Assembly (NCBI RefSeq): GCF_029892105.1
Contig: NZ_JARZAJ010000049.1
Location: 1 to 45,931, forward strand
Length of the DNA stretch: 45,931 nucleotides
Direction of reading: 5' to 3'
Source: Kitasatospora sp. GP82
GTDB lineage: Bacteria > Actinomycetota > Actinomycetes > Streptomycetales > Streptomycetaceae
The notes under the pieces are model-generated. The model saw only the letters and a program-made list of their open reading frames with translations. It was not told where the DNA came from and made no database searches. Position numbers and translations under genes: made by a program. Shown here piece by piece: positions 32,243 to 42,149 of the stretch (position 1 is its first letter; the number at the start of each line of letters is the position of its first letter).

Positions 32243-33964
32243 ATGAAATTGACCGCCCTACCGCAGACGGCTTTGCTACAACGGTGGTTGCACGCGCTGC
32301 TGGTGGGCGCCATGGCTGTCGCCGGTGCTTCCCCTGCCGTTGCCGCCCCTGCCGCCGCAGCAGCTCCGCCCCCGGACTCCGTGCAGTTCAGACACTTGTG
32401 CGCCGCACCCACACAGCCCGAGGCGATGCGATGCCATGCACTCGTGCGCACCGACATCTCTCCACTCGCGTCGGCACCGAACATTGTTCCGCCAGGTTAC
32501 GGCCCATCAGACCTGCGCAGTGCCTACAGCCTGCCGGCCACCGGCGGTGCCGGGGCGACGGTCGCCGTGGTCGACGCGTACGACGATCCCAATGCCGAGG
32601 CAGACCTGGCGGTTTACCGTGCACAATACGGTCTCGCCCCCTGCACCACCGCAAACGGCTGCTTCAGCAAGATCAACGAGAATGGCTCGACGTCGCCGTT
32701 GCCCGCGCCGAACGCCGCATGGGCGGGCGAGACATCGCTGGATCTGGACACGGTCAGCGCGGTGTGCCCGAGCTGCAAGATCCTTCTGGTGGAGGCCAAC
32801 AGCAGCTCGCTGAGCGACCTGGGCACGGCGGTGAACACCGCGGTGAGGCTCGGCGCCAAATACGTATCAAACAGTTACGGCGGCTCCGAGAGTTCGTACG
32901 ACCCCACGTTCGACAGCCAGTATTTCAACCATCCGGGTGTGGCGATCACCGTCTCGGCCGGCGACGCCGGCTACGGGGTGGAATACCCCGCGGCGTCGAG
33001 GTACGTCACCGCCGTCGGCGGCACCTCGCTGATCCGCTCCGCCACCACCCGGGGCTGGAGCGAGACGGTCTGGGGCACGCCCCTCGGTGGAGTCGGCACC
33101 GGATCGGGCTGCTCGGCCTACGATGCCAAGCCGTCCTGGCAGAGCGACAGCGGCTGTCCCAGGCGCACCGTGGCAGACGTCTCCGCCGTCGCGGATCCGG
33201 CGACCGGAGTAGCGGTGTACGACACGTACAGCGCACCCGGCTGGCAGGTGTACGGCGGCACCAGCGTCTCGGCCCCACTCATCGCCGGCGTATACGCGTT
33301 GGCCGGCACCCCGACCGCGAGCACCTATCCGTCGGCCTATCCCTACACCCACCTGTCCTCGCTGTACGACGTGACCAGCGGAGCCAACGGCAGCTGCGGC
33401 ACCTACCTGTGCACGGCCCGGGCCGGCTACGACGGCCCGACCGGTCTTGGCACCCCCCACGGAACCGCCGCCTTCGTCGGCTCCGGCGGAGGCACCCCGT
33501 GCACCGCGCAGCAACTCCTCGGCAACCCGGGCTTCGAGAACGACACCGCGCCCTGGACAGCCACCCCCGGAGTGGTCGACAACTCCACGGGCGAACCCCC
33601 GCACTCCGGTTCCTGGAAGGCGTGGCTCGACGGCTACGGCACCACCCACACCGACACACTGGCGCAGCAGGTGTCCATCGGACCTGCCTGCACCACGGCG
33701 AACCTGTCCTTCTGGCTGCACATCGACACTGCCGACACCGGCACCACCGCCCACGACACGCTCAAGGTCGAGCTCATCGACGGCACCACCGTCTCGACCC
33801 TGGCCACCTACTCCAACCTCAACGCCGTCGCCGGCTACACCCAGCGGTCTTTCAGCCTGTGCCCGTACATCGGCAAGACGATCACTCTGAGATTCACCGG
33901 TGTGGAAGACGCCTCACTGCAGACCAGCTTCGTCATCGACGACACAGCTCTGAACGTGTCATGA
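32243..33964 (+). CDS. Secreted S53 (sedolisin) serine-carboxyl peptidase with C-terminal beta domain
   Basis: A 573-residue exported protease. A signal peptide (about 1-35) and a short pro-region (about 36-85) precede the S53 catalytic domain (about 86-425). The triad can be read as Glu163 and Asp167 (AGETSLDLD) and Ser341 (YGGTSVSAPLIAG). The oxyanion Asp is Asp241 (VSAGDAGYG). The pro-region is much shorter than the activation domain of pro-kumamolisin. A Gly/Thr linker leads to a C-terminal jelly-roll-like module (about 430-573, LLGNPGFENDTAPWTATPG), probably for carbohydrate or surface binding. ATG 32243 has GGAGGGAG upstream. A perfect terminator follows. Confidence 0.88.
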   Translation: MKLTALPQTALLQRWLHALLVGAMAVAGASPAVAAPAAAAAPPPDSVQFRHLCAAPTQPEAMRCHALVRTDISPLASAPNIVPPGYGPSDLRSAYSLPATGGAGATVAVVDAYDDPNAEADLAVYRAQYGLAPCTTANGCFSKINENGSTSPLPAPNAAWAGETSLDLDTVSAVCPSCKILLVEANSSSLSDLGTAVNTAVRLGAKYVSNSYGGSESSYDPTFDSQYFNHPGVAITVSAGDAGYGVEYPAASRYVTAVGGTSLIRSATTRGWSETVWGTPLGGVGTGSGCSAYDAKPSWQSDSGCPRRTVADVSAVADPATGVAVYDTYSAPGWQVYGGTSVSAPLIAGVYALAGTPTASTYPSAYPYTHLSSLYDVTSGANGSCGTYLCTARAGYDGPTGLGTPHGTAAFVGSGGGTPCTAQQLLGNPGFENDTAPWTATPGVVDNSTGEPPHSGSWKAWLDGYGTTHTDTLAQQVSIGPACTTANLSFWLHIDTADTGTTAHDTLKVELIDGTTVSTLATYSNLNAVAGYTQRSFSLCPYIGKTITLRFTGVEDASLQTSFVIDDTALNVS

Positions 33965-33995
33965 CGGACTGACCCCCGCGCACCGGAACACCACA

Positions 33996-34032
33996 GGTCC
34001 GGCGTCCACCCTGACCGGGTGGACGCCGGACC
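33996..34032 (+). terminator. Terminator of the S53 protease gene
   Basis: A perfect 15-bp stem (33996-34010 with 34018-34032) around CTGACCG, 31 nt after the stop codon. Confidence 0.85.
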
Positions 34033-34412
34033 GCTGCGGACGGTGGTCGCGCAGCACCTGCCGGGCGCACTGCCGCTGGTTCGGATCGAGCACCTGGCGC
34101 TCGCCCGCACGCCGATCCCGCGTTCTGGAGACCATCGCTCCGCGGCCGCCGACCTGCCAGGCGGCCACCAGCCGACGACCGACTCGACACCGACGTCCAG
34201 TAGTGGTGTGTCAGGTCGGGGCTGCGTCCAGGGAAGTGGTGTACGGGTTCCGCGCGTTCCGGGGGTTTGGTCCCGGTTCGGTGTGTGGCGTCTGCAAGCG
34301 AGACGGCCGCCGGTTGATCCTTCGAGATGTCCGACGTCACGAAGGGAGGAGACCTGCACGACGACCGTACCTGACAGTCTGCCGTTCGCCGCGCTCCTGA
34401 AGGAGAACCCGG
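34033..34412. other. Intergenic, no gene recognised
   Basis: DNA between the protease terminator and the IS256 remnant. Frames are shadow-like and no earlier IS256 catalytic motifs are recognisable in it. Confidence 0.35.
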
Positions 34413-34735
34413 ATGGCCAAAGCCGTCGCCACGATCCGGTCCTCCAACCCCACGAACGACCGAACAAGGAGATCCGCCAACGCATCGACGTCGTCGGCGT
34501 CTTCCCCGACCGCGCCGCCATCATCCCTCTCGTTGGGCCGCGCTCGCCGGGCGGAGCGACGAATGGGCCGAACAGCGCCGCTACATGGGTCCCGAGGCCT
34601 TCGGCCGCTGCCGCGTTCACCTCATCGAGGAGGAAACCGACGCCGGCCTGACCCCAATTTCCCTCACCGCACGGGCTGTCGAGGGATCACCGAGTGGCCG
34701 ACTCTTGCACCACTCCACCGGGCGTGACCGCGACG
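34413..34735 (+). pseudogene. IS256-family transposase, C-terminal fragment with two frameshifts
   Basis: Three consecutive frames give IRSSNP, then ERPNKEIRQRIDVVGVFPDR with AAIIPLVG, then DEWAEQRRYMGPEAFGRCRV. Together they spell the typical IS256 end (NP.ERLNKEIRRR.DVVGIFPD..., then EWAEQRRYM). Each switch corresponds to one missing base (near 34450 and 34530). The end of the match, GTGGCCGACTCTTGCACCAC at about 34693, resembles IS256-type 3' flanks. The catalytic residues upstream are gone. Confidence 0.75.
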
Positions 34736-34743
34736 ATTCGGGG

Positions 34744-35925
34744 TCACTCGCCGGTGTCCTGTGGGATGTCGGGGACCTCCCACGTCCCGTCCTTGTCGTC
34801 CACCGCAGCTTTGGGATCGGGACGGACCGGACCCAGGATCGGCATCCCGCCGATTGGCGACAATTTGACGAACGCCCCGGTGTGCGGGGCCTGTACGACC
34901 AGGCCGTCGCCGATGTACATCGCAACGTGCGTCGCCCCGGAGAAGTAGACGACCAGATCGCCCGGCCGCAGCTGGTTCAGCGGTACGTGCTGGAGCTGCG
35001 CCCATTGCTCCTGGCTGGTGCGCGGGATCGGCCGGCCGGCGTGCGACCATGCCTGCGAGGTGAGCCCGGAGCAGTCGTACCCATCCGGGCCCGCGCCACC
35101 CCACACATATGGTTTGCCGATCTGTGCCAGCGCGTAGGCCACAGCCGCGCGTCCCGCCTGTGAGGGGGTGCGTTCGCCCTCGCCGAGCACGCCCGAGGCC
35201 AGAAGAGCCATCTGTGCTTGGTCTGCCTCGGCTTTCTCCAAACGCTCCAGGTCGGCGCGCTGCGCGCTGGTCAGGGAAGAGACCAGGCGCTCGGCCGCCG
35301 CCAGCTGCTTCGCGGCCTCGGCCTTCGCCTGCTCCTGCTGGGCGGCCAGCGTCCGTGACTGCTCGAGGGCGTCCTCGGCCTGTTTCTTCAGTGAGTCCAA
35401 GGCCGACCGCTCCGACCTCAACCGGGCCAGAAGGGCCGACTGGGAACGACTGGCTTCGGCCAGCAGCTGTGCGATCTCAACCGTCTCGTACGGGTTCTTG
35501 GAGAACAGCAGACCCGCATAGGCTGAGGCGTCGCCGTTGCGGTACTGGGCGGCGGCGAGCTGTGCCGCGACATCGATTCCGGCGTCCACCGACCGCTGTT
35601 GGCGCTCCACCTTGCTCTTGAGGTCGTCGACCCTGCTCTGCTGCTCGGCGAGTCTGCTGACTGTGGCGTTGTACTGCTCCGTGGCAGTCTCGGAGTTCTG
35701 GTAAAGCTGCTGGACCTGACCGAGCAGGGCGAGGGTTGTCTTGGAGTCGGCCGGCGGGTCGGAGCCGGGAGCTGCGGTCGGGTTCGGCTCAGGTGCAGCG
35801 TCCGCACTCCGGGCAGCCAGCGGAAGCAGCAGCGCGGCGACCGTGAGTGCCACGCAACATCGCGGTGCTACCCGCGCCCGCAGGAGGCGGACCCCCGCCA
35901 TTCCCGCGTGGTGCACAGCGCCCAT
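34744..35925 (-). CDS. NlpC/P60 peptidoglycan hydrolase with N-terminal coiled coil (RipA/CwlO-like)
   Basis: A 393-residue exported endopeptidase. A signal peptide (about 1-43, ALTVAALLLPLAARSADA) is followed by a long coiled coil (about 60-245, with heptads such as RLAEQQSRVDDLKSKVERQQ and LRSERSALDSLKKQAEDALE). The C-terminal NlpC/P60 domain (about 258-360) has Cys285 (YDCSGL), His333 (ATHVAMYIG) and His348 (QAPHTG). Family knowledge: the coiled coil holds the enzyme inactive until partners such as FtsEX bind, and it cuts stem peptides at septa. ATG 35925 has GGAG eight bases upstream. It is monocistronic, and the IS256 remnant lies just past its stop. Confidence 0.92.
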   Translation of the reverse strand: MGAVHHAGMAGVRLLRARVAPRCCVALTVAALLLPLAARSADAAPEPNPTAAPGSDPPADSKTTLALLGQVQQLYQNSETATEQYNATVSRLAEQQSRVDDLKSKVERQQRSVDAGIDVAAQLAAAQYRNGDASAYAGLLFSKNPYETVEIAQLLAEASRSQSALLARLRSERSALDSLKKQAEDALEQSRTLAAQQEQAKAEAAKQLAAAERLVSSLTSAQRADLERLEKAEADQAQMALLASGVLGEGERTPSQAGRAAVAYALAQIGKPYVWGGAGPDGYDCSGLTSQAWSHAGRPIPRTSQEQWAQLQHVPLNQLRPGDLVVYFSGATHVAMYIGDGLVVQAPHTGAFVKLSPIGGMPILGPVRPDPKAAVDDKDGTWEVPDIPQDTGE

Positions 35926-36154
35926 CGGCTCATCTCCGTTCTTGGCTCCGCAGTCCAGTCAATATCGGTCTGGGAACAAATAATCAGATACAGCCCGAAA
36001 TATCCGGTGCTGACTCGCTCTACGCAGGACGTGCAACCTCACTCCGCATAGTCGTGAGACTGCTGGTCGGCCCATTTCGACGAGCACACTGAAAAACCAT
36101 CACGGTCGGCCTCTGCTGACTGGTCCCTCCCCCGGGGACGTGGGCACCGGAGCT

Positions 36155-36275
36155 TTATGCGGCGAGCGTGATCCTGCGGGACATCGCTGTCTGATGTTCG
36201 ACCTGGATCGGGCTGAGATGGCCGAGCGTTGAGCGGCGCTTGCGGACGTTGTGGAACGGGATCCGGCGGAACACG
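36155..36275 (-). pseudogene. IS3-family transposase (OrfB), C-terminal fragment
   Basis: The minus strand reads RRIPFHNVRKRRSTLGHLSP then IQVEHQ, the last block of IS3-group integrase-like transposases (FYN.RR.HS.LG.LSP.EFE). It stops at 36155. The upstream continuation is unrelated. Confidence 0.7.
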
Positions 36276-36999
36276 TCCAGCATCGCCTGGTCCTGGCTAA
36301 GGGCTGTCCCGTTTAAGCAGGTGAGGCGGCGCTGACGGACGCGGTACGGTCCTCGGACGGAGCTCTTGGACCGGGCCTGCTCACTGCACGGACCCGGCAT
36401 CGGCCCCTCGTCTCTGGTCGGCAGCCGGCTTGTCCAAGTGCCGGCGTCGTGGCACACGCACGACGGGCGACCCGCCGACGGCCCGGTCGAGGTGTGGCTG
36501 ATCGACGATCAAGACAGGTCCACCAACATCGCCAGCGGCACGGACTGGTGCCTCATGGTCGAGTCGTCCTGTTGCTGGTCACCGGCCGTGCGGATGCGGG
36601 CGGCCTTGTGGAAGCGGCATCAGGCCGCGGAGTTCGAGTCCGGTGCAGCCGTCGCGCAGCCGCGTCTGCCGGCGTTGGACGCATCCGGCCCGGGCGATAG
36701 GTTCACCCGGGCCGGCGTACTGTGCGGGCGCGAGTGGCTGACGGGCTTCACATGGCCTGTGACCTGTGCTGATAGTGAAGTGTTGTTGGATTATTAGGCC
36801 GCTCAAGTGATTTCTCGGGTGACGCGCCAGATTTCTTGAGGCGGATGCTCAGGAGTCACCGGTCCGTATGGCGAAGATAAGCCGGGCCGGGCTCGCGGTC
36901 AGCTTCCCGACCCCGCCACAGGACCGCGTCGTCTCTCCTGCCGTCGGTGGCCGTCAAGACACGACCGGCTCGCCCACTCCGCCACACAAGGGATCTCCT
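36276..36999. other. Debris region upstream of the large surface protein
   Basis: A plus frame at about 36440-36660 contains PVEVWLIDDQDRSTNIASGT then DWCLMVES, a protein-like piece of an unidentified hypothetical gene without start or end. The region nearer 37000 is the leader of the DUF11 gene; no promoter stands out. Confidence 0.4.
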
Positions 37000-39402
37000 A
37001 TGGGTTCATACACTAGGCGCGGCACCAGCATCACCGCGCTCTCGGGCCTCGTCGGTGCGATGTGCTTCGCCACACCGGCCTATGCCGCCCTTCCATCGCC
37101 GATCGCGAATGCGTATGTCGCCTCGGCTGATGCCATCGGGACGATCGTCGCCGTGGCGCCCGTGCCGGTCTCGAACTACCCGCCCGGTGGTACGACGACC
37201 CAGGTCGGCCTCACCGCCGGGCCGTTCGTCACGAGCTCGACCCTGACCGCCACCACTGCCGGGAACCCCGCAGCCGGGACCTCCAGCGCCTCCGCCACGG
37301 TGGAGCACCTCGCGGCCAACTTCGGCCCCATCGGCTCCCTGGACCTCACCGGTATCAACTCCAGTTGCAACGCGACCCCCAGCGGGGCGACCGGGTCCGG
37401 AGTGATCGCCAGCGGCACCGTCACCGTCGACAGCCTCCCCCCGCTCACCCTCCAGGCACACGCGGCACCCAATACCAGCGTGACCATCGCCGGCCTGGGC
37501 CAACTCACGCTCAACGAGCAGTCGACGGACGCCAACGGGGTGCTCACGGTCAACGCCGTGCACCTGGTGCTGCTGCCGACCTTCAACGCAGCCAATGTCA
37601 TCGTCGGGCACGTCGAGTGCGGAGGCTCGGCTCCTGCCCCGTCCATCACCAAGACGGCGGCTGAGAGTTCGTTCGTCGCGGGACAGACGATCCACTACAC
37701 GTACGCCGTGAAGAACAACGGCACCCAGCCGCTGGCCAACATCGCGGTGACGGACAACGGCCCGGGTACGCCGACGGTCACCTGCCCCACAGGCCCGCTG
37801 CTGCCCGGCGCCTCGGAGAACTGCACCGCCACCTACACCGCGACCGCCGCGGACGCGGCGGCGGGGAGGATCACGGACACCGCGACGATCACCGCCACCC
37901 TCCCCGACGAGGAGGGCACCGTGACCGGCACCAGTGGCCAGCTGACCATCCCGCTCAGGGCGCTGTCCATCACGAAGTCGGCAATCGACCCGGCCTTCCA
38001 GGCCCCCGGCGAGACGGTCCACTACACCTACACCGTCACCAACACCGGCCAGGCGCCGCTGACCAACGTGCACGTGACCGATGCGACGGCTGGTGTCGTC
38101 GTCTCCGGCTGCGGCACCAACCAGCTGGCGCCCGGCGAGTCCACGACCTGTCACGCCACCTACACCACGACAGCAGCCGACGTCGCAGCCAAGACGATCA
38201 CCGACCAGGGCACCGCCACCGCCACCGACTCGAACGGGCAGACGGTGACGGCGACCAGCAACACGGTCACCACCCCGTTGGCAGCACTGTCGGTGGTCAA
38301 GACCGCCACCCCGGCCCGGTTCACCGCGGCGGGGCAGACGATCCACTACACCTACACCGTGACCAACAACGGCTCCACGCCGCTTACCAACATCACGGTG
38401 ACGGACACCGGCCCCGGTGCGCCGACGGTCACCTGCCCCACAGGCCCGCTGGCACCCGGCGCCTCGGAGAACTGCACCGCCACCTACACCACCACCGACG
38501 CGGACGTGGCCGCAGGCAAGGTCGCCGACACGGCGACAGTGTCGGGCACGACGCCGTCCGGCGAGGTAATCACCACCACCACTCAGGGTGTCACGACGAC
38601 GCCGTTCGCCGGCTTCAAGGTCGTCAAAGCTGTCGAGGAGACTGCGTTCTCGGCCCCCGGCCAGCTGCTGCACTTCACCTTCACCGTCACCAACACCGGT
38701 GGACAGCCGCTGAGTTCGCTCGCCGTCACGGACACGCTCCCCGGCTCGCCGACGGTATCGTGCCCGATGACCACGCTGGCGCCGGGCGCCTCCACCATCT
38801 GCACCGCCACGTACACCACCACCCGCGAAGACGTCGCGGCCGGAAGGATCACCGACACCGCGACGGTCACCGGTACCACCCCCGACGGCGGTACCGTGAC
38901 TGCCACCAGCAACACGCTCACCATCGTCGCGTGCACCCCGTGCGAGGACCACGACCACGGCGGCTGCACAGGCGACCATCCCTCGGGCCACGAACACGGC
39001 GACGGCGGTGATCCCGGGAACGAGCACGAACACGAGCACGGCCACGAGCACGGCCACGAGCACGGGCACGGCGGTGAGCCCGCGAGCTACCACGAGCACG
39101 GCCACGGCGGTGAATCCGGGAACGAGCACGAGCACGGCCACGAACACGGGCACGAGCACGGCCAGGGCGGTGAACCCGGGAACGAGCACGAGCACGGCCA
39201 CGAGAACGGCCACGAGAACGGGCAGATCTCGCACCCCCGGCCTCCGGAGCACGCATCCGGTCACAGCGGAGGCTCCCTGCCCCACACCGGGGCTGGAGTT
39301 CCGATCAAGGCCGCCGGACTCTCCGCAAGCGCCCTGCTGGGCCTTGGCGCGTTCCTGGTCCGTTGCGGCAGCGCCCGCAGGCGCCGGTCGGACGCTGCCT
39401 AA
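37000..39402 (+). CDS. LPHTG-anchored surface protein with DUF11 repeats and His-rich stretch
   Basis: An 800-residue wall protein. A signal peptide ends at about 29 (CFATPAYA). A unique beta domain (about 30-210) is followed by four DUF11 repeats starting near 213, 323, 430 and 538, each with (V/I)HYTYTVTN-like strands and a C..C pair. A hydrophilic stretch (about 645-750) has tandem HEHGHEHGHEHG and GGEPGNEHEHG units, probable metal ligands (inference). The sorting signal is LPHTG (760-764), a hydrophobic helix and an Arg-rich tail (GSARRRRSDAA). Class-C/E-type sortases would attach it to the wall; no sortase gene is nearby. ATG 37000 follows AAGGGAT. An earlier in-frame start (36868) would bury the signal peptide. 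Confidence 0.9.
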   Translation: MGSYTRRGTSITALSGLVGAMCFATPAYAALPSPIANAYVASADAIGTIVAVAPVPVSNYPPGGTTTQVGLTAGPFVTSSTLTATTAGNPAAGTSSASATVEHLAANFGPIGSLDLTGINSSCNATPSGATGSGVIASGTVTVDSLPPLTLQAHAAPNTSVTIAGLGQLTLNEQSTDANGVLTVNAVHLVLLPTFNAANVIVGHVECGGSAPAPSITKTAAESSFVAGQTIHYTYAVKNNGTQPLANIAVTDNGPGTPTVTCPTGPLLPGASENCTATYTATAADAAAGRITDTATITATLPDEEGTVTGTSGQLTIPLRALSITKSAIDPAFQAPGETVHYTYTVTNTGQAPLTNVHVTDATAGVVVSGCGTNQLAPGESTTCHATYTTTAADVAAKTITDQGTATATDSNGQTVTATSNTVTTPLAALSVVKTATPARFTAAGQTIHYTYTVTNNGSTPLTNITVTDTGPGAPTVTCPTGPLAPGASENCTATYTTTDADVAAGKVADTATVSGTTPSGEVITTTTQGVTTTPFAGFKVVKAVEETAFSAPGQLLHFTFTVTNTGGQPLSSLAVTDTLPGSPTVSCPMTTLAPGASTICTATYTTTREDVAAGRITDTATVTGTTPDGGTVTATSNTLTIVACTPCEDHDHGGCTGDHPSGHEHGDGGDPGNEHEHEHGHEHGHEHGHGGEPASYHEHGHGGESGNEHEHGHEHGHEHGQGGEPGNEHEHGHENGHENGQISHPRPPEHASGHSGGSLPHTGAGVPIKAAGLSASALLGLGAFLVRCGSARRRRSDAA
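39005..39225 (+). repeat. Tandem His/Glu/Gly codon repeats inside the surface-protein gene
   Basis: CACGAGCACGGCCACGAGCA-type units recur with GGCGGTGAACCCGGGAACGA spacers roughly every 60 bp. Such repeats can gain or lose units by slippage. Confidence 0.7.
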
Positions 39403-39451
39403 CAGAGCGGGGCAATGAGCTGAACACCGATTGACCAGGACTGATCAGACC

Positions 39452-39491
39452 AGCGGTGGCCCGGGAACTGGAACGTTCCCGGGCCACCGCT
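39452..39491 (+). terminator. Terminator of the LPHTG surface-protein gene
   Basis: A perfect 17-bp stem (39452-39468 with 39475-39491) with loop TGGAAC, about 50 nt after the stop, followed by TTGTT. Confidence 0.88.
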
Positions 39492-40116
39492 TGTTACTGG
39501 TCCTTACCTTCGAGAGAGCTTAGAAGGTCATGTCGCTCCTGGTTCCCACCTGAAACTGCTTCCCCGGGTTCACACGTCCCAGTCTCCAGGTGTCCAACCG
39601 CAGCGTGGAACTTCAGGTGGCCCAGGCGGGTGGCGTGGGTACGCCGAGGGTGCGACGCGCGGTCAGGTCCTCCTCGGACCTCGGGTCATGGGAGGCCGGC
39701 AACGGTGTCGCCGGGTCAGGTTGCCGGGCGGGACAGCGCCGCGAGGCGGGCGAACGCGGTGGTCAGTTCGTGGGGCCAGGACCAGGTGGCGGCGATCCGC
39801 AGGTGCACCAAGACACTCCTCGTGTATCTCGACAGGCCGGTCAAATGCCTCACCAACAGGAACGGGTCGGACAACTTACTGCAATCAGGAGCCTTACACG
39901 CCGCCACACCGCAGGACAGGCTGCACGCGCGCGGCGCGACGGCGGTCGCCGACGGGCATCAAGCGCAGCAACGGACCCAGCCCGCTTCCGCCCGGGTGGC
40001 GACCCGGTGCCTGGGGCGCCTCCACGTGCCTGCCCCCCGCTGTGCCGCCGCCACCGGCCGGGCTGTGCCGAGCGGAGGCTTGGGCAACGTCGTTGCCCGC
40101 CGGGTCCGGGGTTGGC
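39492..40116. other. Debris region with a transposase-like C-terminal tail
   Basis: The minus strand at about 39716-39810 reads LVHLRIAATWSWPHELTTAF then ARLAALSRPAT and a stop, in the style of a transposase C terminus, but I cannot assign the family. The remainder shows no recognised gene. Confidence 0.35.
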
Positions 40117-40821
40117 TCAGTGCGGGGATCTGTGTCGTGGGGTTTTTGGAGTGGGTGCCTTGTGCGAGGGGGCCGGGCGGGCGCGACGGGTGGCGGTGAT
40201 CTGGCGGACGAGTTGGTGCAGGGCGGTGAGGGATGTGAACGGGGGCAGGCCGGCGATGATCAAGTCGGGCATCGTCGGGGCGGTGTGGGCGATGCAGAGC
40301 GCGGTGGCTACAGCGGAGAACACCACAACCACGACCCAGGCATGCGCGATCCGGCGTCCGCCCATGGCGGCACGCAGGATCGACAGGGAACCCGCCAGCC
40401 ACGGTCCGTAGACGACGGCCGGCCACAGGTGGGCAACGCCGGGCGGCACCCGGGACAGCGACAGGTCCCGCAAGGGATCGTAGGAGAGCATTCCGCCCAG
40501 CAGGCACACCGAGGTGACGGTGAGCACGGTCAGCAGCCTGGCCAGCGCGCCCACCACTTGCGGCCACAACACCACCGGGGGGCGCCGGTGAAGAGCAGGC
40601 GAACGGCGAACGGCCGCATCGAAAGCGACCTCGGGCTGCGCGGACCCGTCGCCCGGCTCACGCGGGCGCGGAGTGAAGGGCCCCACGGGCTCCGACGGGT
40701 CGAGTGAGTCGGTGTCCGGACAGGGCAACGGTGGACTCCTGAACCCGGCCTTCCCGAGCTGCCGGCCGTCCTGCTGGCAGGTGACGGCCCACAGGTGGTC
40801 CTCACACCCCTCGTACATCAC
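40117..40821 (-). CDS. DUF2637-like membrane protein
   Basis: A 234-residue protein. A hydrophilic Pro-rich N-terminal region (about 1-80) is followed by four hydrophobic segments (about 88-110, 125-145, 152-178 and 180-198: ARLLTVLTVTSVCLLGGMLS, VVYGPWLAGSLSILRAAMGG, AWVVVVVFSAVATALCIAHT). A basic tail ends it (QITATRRARPAPSHKAPTPK). The layout matches DUF2637 proteins, which are common on Streptomyces plasmids and integrative elements and often sit near transfer genes. Their exact role is unknown. The start at 40821 has no strong ribosome binding site, so the true start may be inside. No plasmid transfer or replication gene accompanies it. Confidence 0.6.
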   Translation of the reverse strand: MMYEGCEDHLWAVTCQQDGRQLGKAGFRSPPLPCPDTDSLDPSEPVGPFTPRPREPGDGSAQPEVAFDAAVRRSPALHRRPPVVLWPQVVGALARLLTVLTVTSVCLLGGMLSYDPLRDLSLSRVPPGVAHLWPAVVYGPWLAGSLSILRAAMGGRRIAHAWVVVVVFSAVATALCIAHTAPTMPDLIIAGLPPFTSLTALHQLVRQITATRRARPAPSHKAPTPKTPRHRSPH

Positions 40822-41913
40822 AGGACCGAATGAGGGAAAGAACTCGGCCGGCGCATCTCCGACCCCGCATGCCCCACGCCCACGATCGTGTCTGGTCCGG
40901 ATCTCGCTGCTCTCATGCGGGGTTCACATTCCAGCCGGTACTGGAAGGGCGCCGCATCGCTGGTGGAAGTCGTTGTCGATCGGAGATCGTCCGCACGAGG
41001 TCCGCCGACAGGTCCGAGCAGTTCCGCAGGACGACTCGCTGAAGACCCATATCCCCAGCAACCTGCAGCTGCGCGCCTCCGGTGCACATGCATCTGGCAT
41101 AGTCAATTCATGCATACGACCACAACGACGTACTCCCCCGCCCGGTATGTACGCCAAATGGGGGGCGCCGACAATCCACCCTGGACCGCGGGGCCCTCCC
41201 TGTACATCCGCGGGCCGGGCGCGCTCAAAGGCTGTCGGTCGTGCGGCTGATCCGGCTGGCCGGTATGAACAGTATGTTCGGCACGAGCTGCACCGAGGGT
41301 GTTGTCAACTTGAGCATCCATTGCATGCACATGCCAGCAAGCCCTTCCGCTTGCCCGGAAATTACTTCACATGAGACCATCTGCTCCATTTTTCGGGGGC
41401 ACAAAGGGATCTTCTGGCATGGGCACGGCAGGGAGGCTCACATTTGACAGCACCCACCATCTGCGCGCCGATCTTCGATCCCGGATAATGGCTGCTCTTC
41501 CCCAGCCTGCCAATCAACCTGCCAGCTCGCTGTGCGCCCCTGAGAAATTTCAACGAGCACCCCCTGGCAGCGATTTGCGACAGAATCTCTAGGCAGGAGG
41601 ATTGAATCAATAAAATCCTACCCTGCACGCCACTGGGTAATTTCGATGAGCATCAGGTGCGTTCAATATGGAACGACGCGTGTCTGCCGCACATGCCGGG
41701 TGGGACGCCGTTCGTTGATGAGACATGAGTTCAATACGCCAGCAGATGACTTCACCACCCCTGGTGCAGGATCCGGTGACCAGTGTCGGAAAGTTGCTCT
41801 TCGTCCCCGGCCGGAGGAATTTTCGCGGTCGACGGGCGGATGGCTACCTTCCGTGCAACGGCGAGCGGCCCGTCCTCGGGGCTGCGTCGTTCTCGCGGTG
41901 CCTCCGGGTTGAT
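40822..41913. other. Gene-poor, lower-GC stretch
   Basis: About 1.1 kb without a recognisable gene. A 46-codon frame from ATG 41110 (ARYVRQMGGADNPPWTAGPS) has no ribosome binding site. GC content falls between 41300 and 41700, unlike the flanking genes, which suggests acquired or decayed DNA. Confidence 0.4.
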
Positions 41914-42140
41914 CACGTGATGCCCAGGACAGCGAGTGGGCGGGCGATGTCGCGGGCGTGGTGCCGCCGGCCCGCGGCGATGTCGGTGTGGCCGGTGAGT
42001 CCGAGTGCGCCGATGGCGAGGTTGCGCAGAGCGGCGGGAGTGAGGCGTCGGCGGACCATTCCGCCATCGCCACAAGTGACTTGACTCCGGCCAGGACCGC
42101 GCAGATGGCCAAGGCCAGGACGAGGACCAGTGATTCCCAA
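41914..42140 (-). pseudogene. ISAs1-family transposase, internally deleted
   Basis: On the minus strand the N-terminal ISAs1 block HHWESLVLVLALAICAVLAG, VKSLVAMAEWSADA runs directly, with a frame change, into the family's C terminus: AALRNLAIGALGLTGHTDIA, AGRRHHARDIARPLAVLGIT and a stop at 41913. The roughly 280 residues with the DDE catalytic domain are missing. The result is a short non-autonomous-looking derivative. Confidence 0.75.
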
Positions 42141-42149
42141 TGGTGCTTG

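Noticed and set aside
37006..39285. A 759-codon open frame opposite the DUF11 surface-protein gene.
   Set aside because: It is a mirror of a biased, repetitive coding strand (Gly/Arg/Val-rich), with no signal, domain or ribosome binding site.
40117..40821. The DUF2637-like protein taken as evidence for an integrated conjugative element.
   Set aside because: No integrase, Tra/FtsK-like translocase, Rep protein or tRNA attachment site is seen nearby. One such gene is not enough.
41110..41250. A 46-codon frame, MHTTTTTYSPARY..CRSCG, considered as a small peptide or RiPP precursor.
   Set aside because: No ribosome binding site, no modification enzyme nearby and no recognisable leader or core pattern.
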